Assembly (NCBI GenBank): GCA_031278665.1
Contig: JAITKC010000115.1
Coordinates: forward strand, 1 to 6,346
DNA length: 6,346 bases
DNA from: Bifidobacteriaceae bacterium
GTDB lineage: Bacteria; Actinomycetota; Actinomycetes; Actinomycetales; WQXJ01
Direction of reading: 5' to 3'
Part shown: one piece after another, positions 6,212 to 6,346 of the stretch
Numbering within the stretch: the first letter of the stretch is position 1
How the letters are laid out: each line of letters begins with the position of its first letter
Notes under the pieces: generated by a model
The model's database searches: none
Told to the model about the DNA's origin: nothing
Seen by the model: only the letters and a program-made list of their open reading frames with translations
Translations under genes and position numbers: made by a program

Positions 6212-6346
6212 CTAGGCGGTCTCGGCGCCGGAATCGACAGCGGTCTTGATAGTGGCGGCCAAAACCCCGTTCAGACGGACTTCGGCCGCCTCCTCGGTGA
6301 TCCGCTCCGCCAGCGCCAACTCCGAGACCAGGATTTGGCGGGCGCG
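6212..6346 (-). CDS. carD: CarD-family RNA polymerase-binding regulator, C-terminal fragment (runs off right edge)
   Basis: The last 44 codons and TAG stop of a gene entering from the right edge. The visible C-terminus begins RARQILVSELALAERITEEA, matching the end of actinobacterial CarD proteins (mycobacterial CarD ends with an ARQILV-ELALAE segment followed by a short helix). CarD binds the RNA polymerase beta subunit through an N-terminal Tudor-like domain and stabilises the open promoter complex through its C-terminal helical domain; only the end of the latter is visible here. The final residues (TAVDSGAETA) are probably a variable tail. The position directly upstream of the isoprenoid gene is as in mycobacteria, except that ispD is not between them. 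The stop is separated from the ispF ATG by one base. Confidence 0.88.
   Translation of the reverse strand, partial: RARQILVSELALAERITEEAAEVRLNGVLAATIKTAVDSGAETA

Overview
The window is GC-rich, with G or C in most third codon positions, and looks like an actinobacterial (Actinomycetota) chromosome. The evidence is the gene order carD > ispF > cysS > rlmB on the minus strand, which matches the mycobacterial/actinobacterial arrangement, followed by a DUF4032 protein and an MsiK/UgpC-type sugar-transport ATPase, neighbours often seen in Micrococcales-like genomes. Species cannot be named from this sequence.

Layout, left to right. Positions 1-128 (minus) hold the first 42 codons of a 4-aminobutyrate aminotransferase (gabT) that runs off the left edge. 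A 254-base divergent intergenic region (129-382) with two short palindromes separates it from an ABC-transporter ATPase of the multiple-sugar class (383-1498, plus), which ends at a good hairpin terminator. After a 260-base gap comes a DUF4032 protein with a kinase-like N-terminal half (1759-3015, plus). It converges on rlmB (3071-4075, minus) across only 55 bases. Leftward-transcribed rlmB is preceded by cysS (4150-5571, minus), ispF (5581-6210, minus) and the last 44 codons of carD (6212-6346, minus), which runs off the right edge. Spacing is 1 base (carD/ispF), 9 bases (ispF/cysS) and 74 bases (cysS/rlmB), so these four are probably one transcription unit.

Functionally the minus-strand block is housekeeping: CarD (RNA polymerase-binding regulator), IspF (MEP isoprenoid pathway), CysRS (aminoacylation) and RlmB-type 23S rRNA 2'-O-methyltransferase. 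The plus-strand pair is a lone importer ATPase, with no permease or binding-protein gene in view, and an uncharacterised kinase-like protein. GabT points to GABA or related amine catabolism.

The most unusual feature is in IspF. An Ala/Pro/Asp-rich stretch encoded by four in-frame repeat units is inserted between the metal-binding Asp-x-His and the downstream metal-binding His of an otherwise canonical enzyme. Also notable are the absence of ispD between carD and ispF, the intact kinase-type residues in the DUF4032 protein, and a 16-bp tandem duplication on that gene's stop codon. I found no CRISPR array, mobile element, tRNA or rRNA gene, and no convincing novel multi-gene system.
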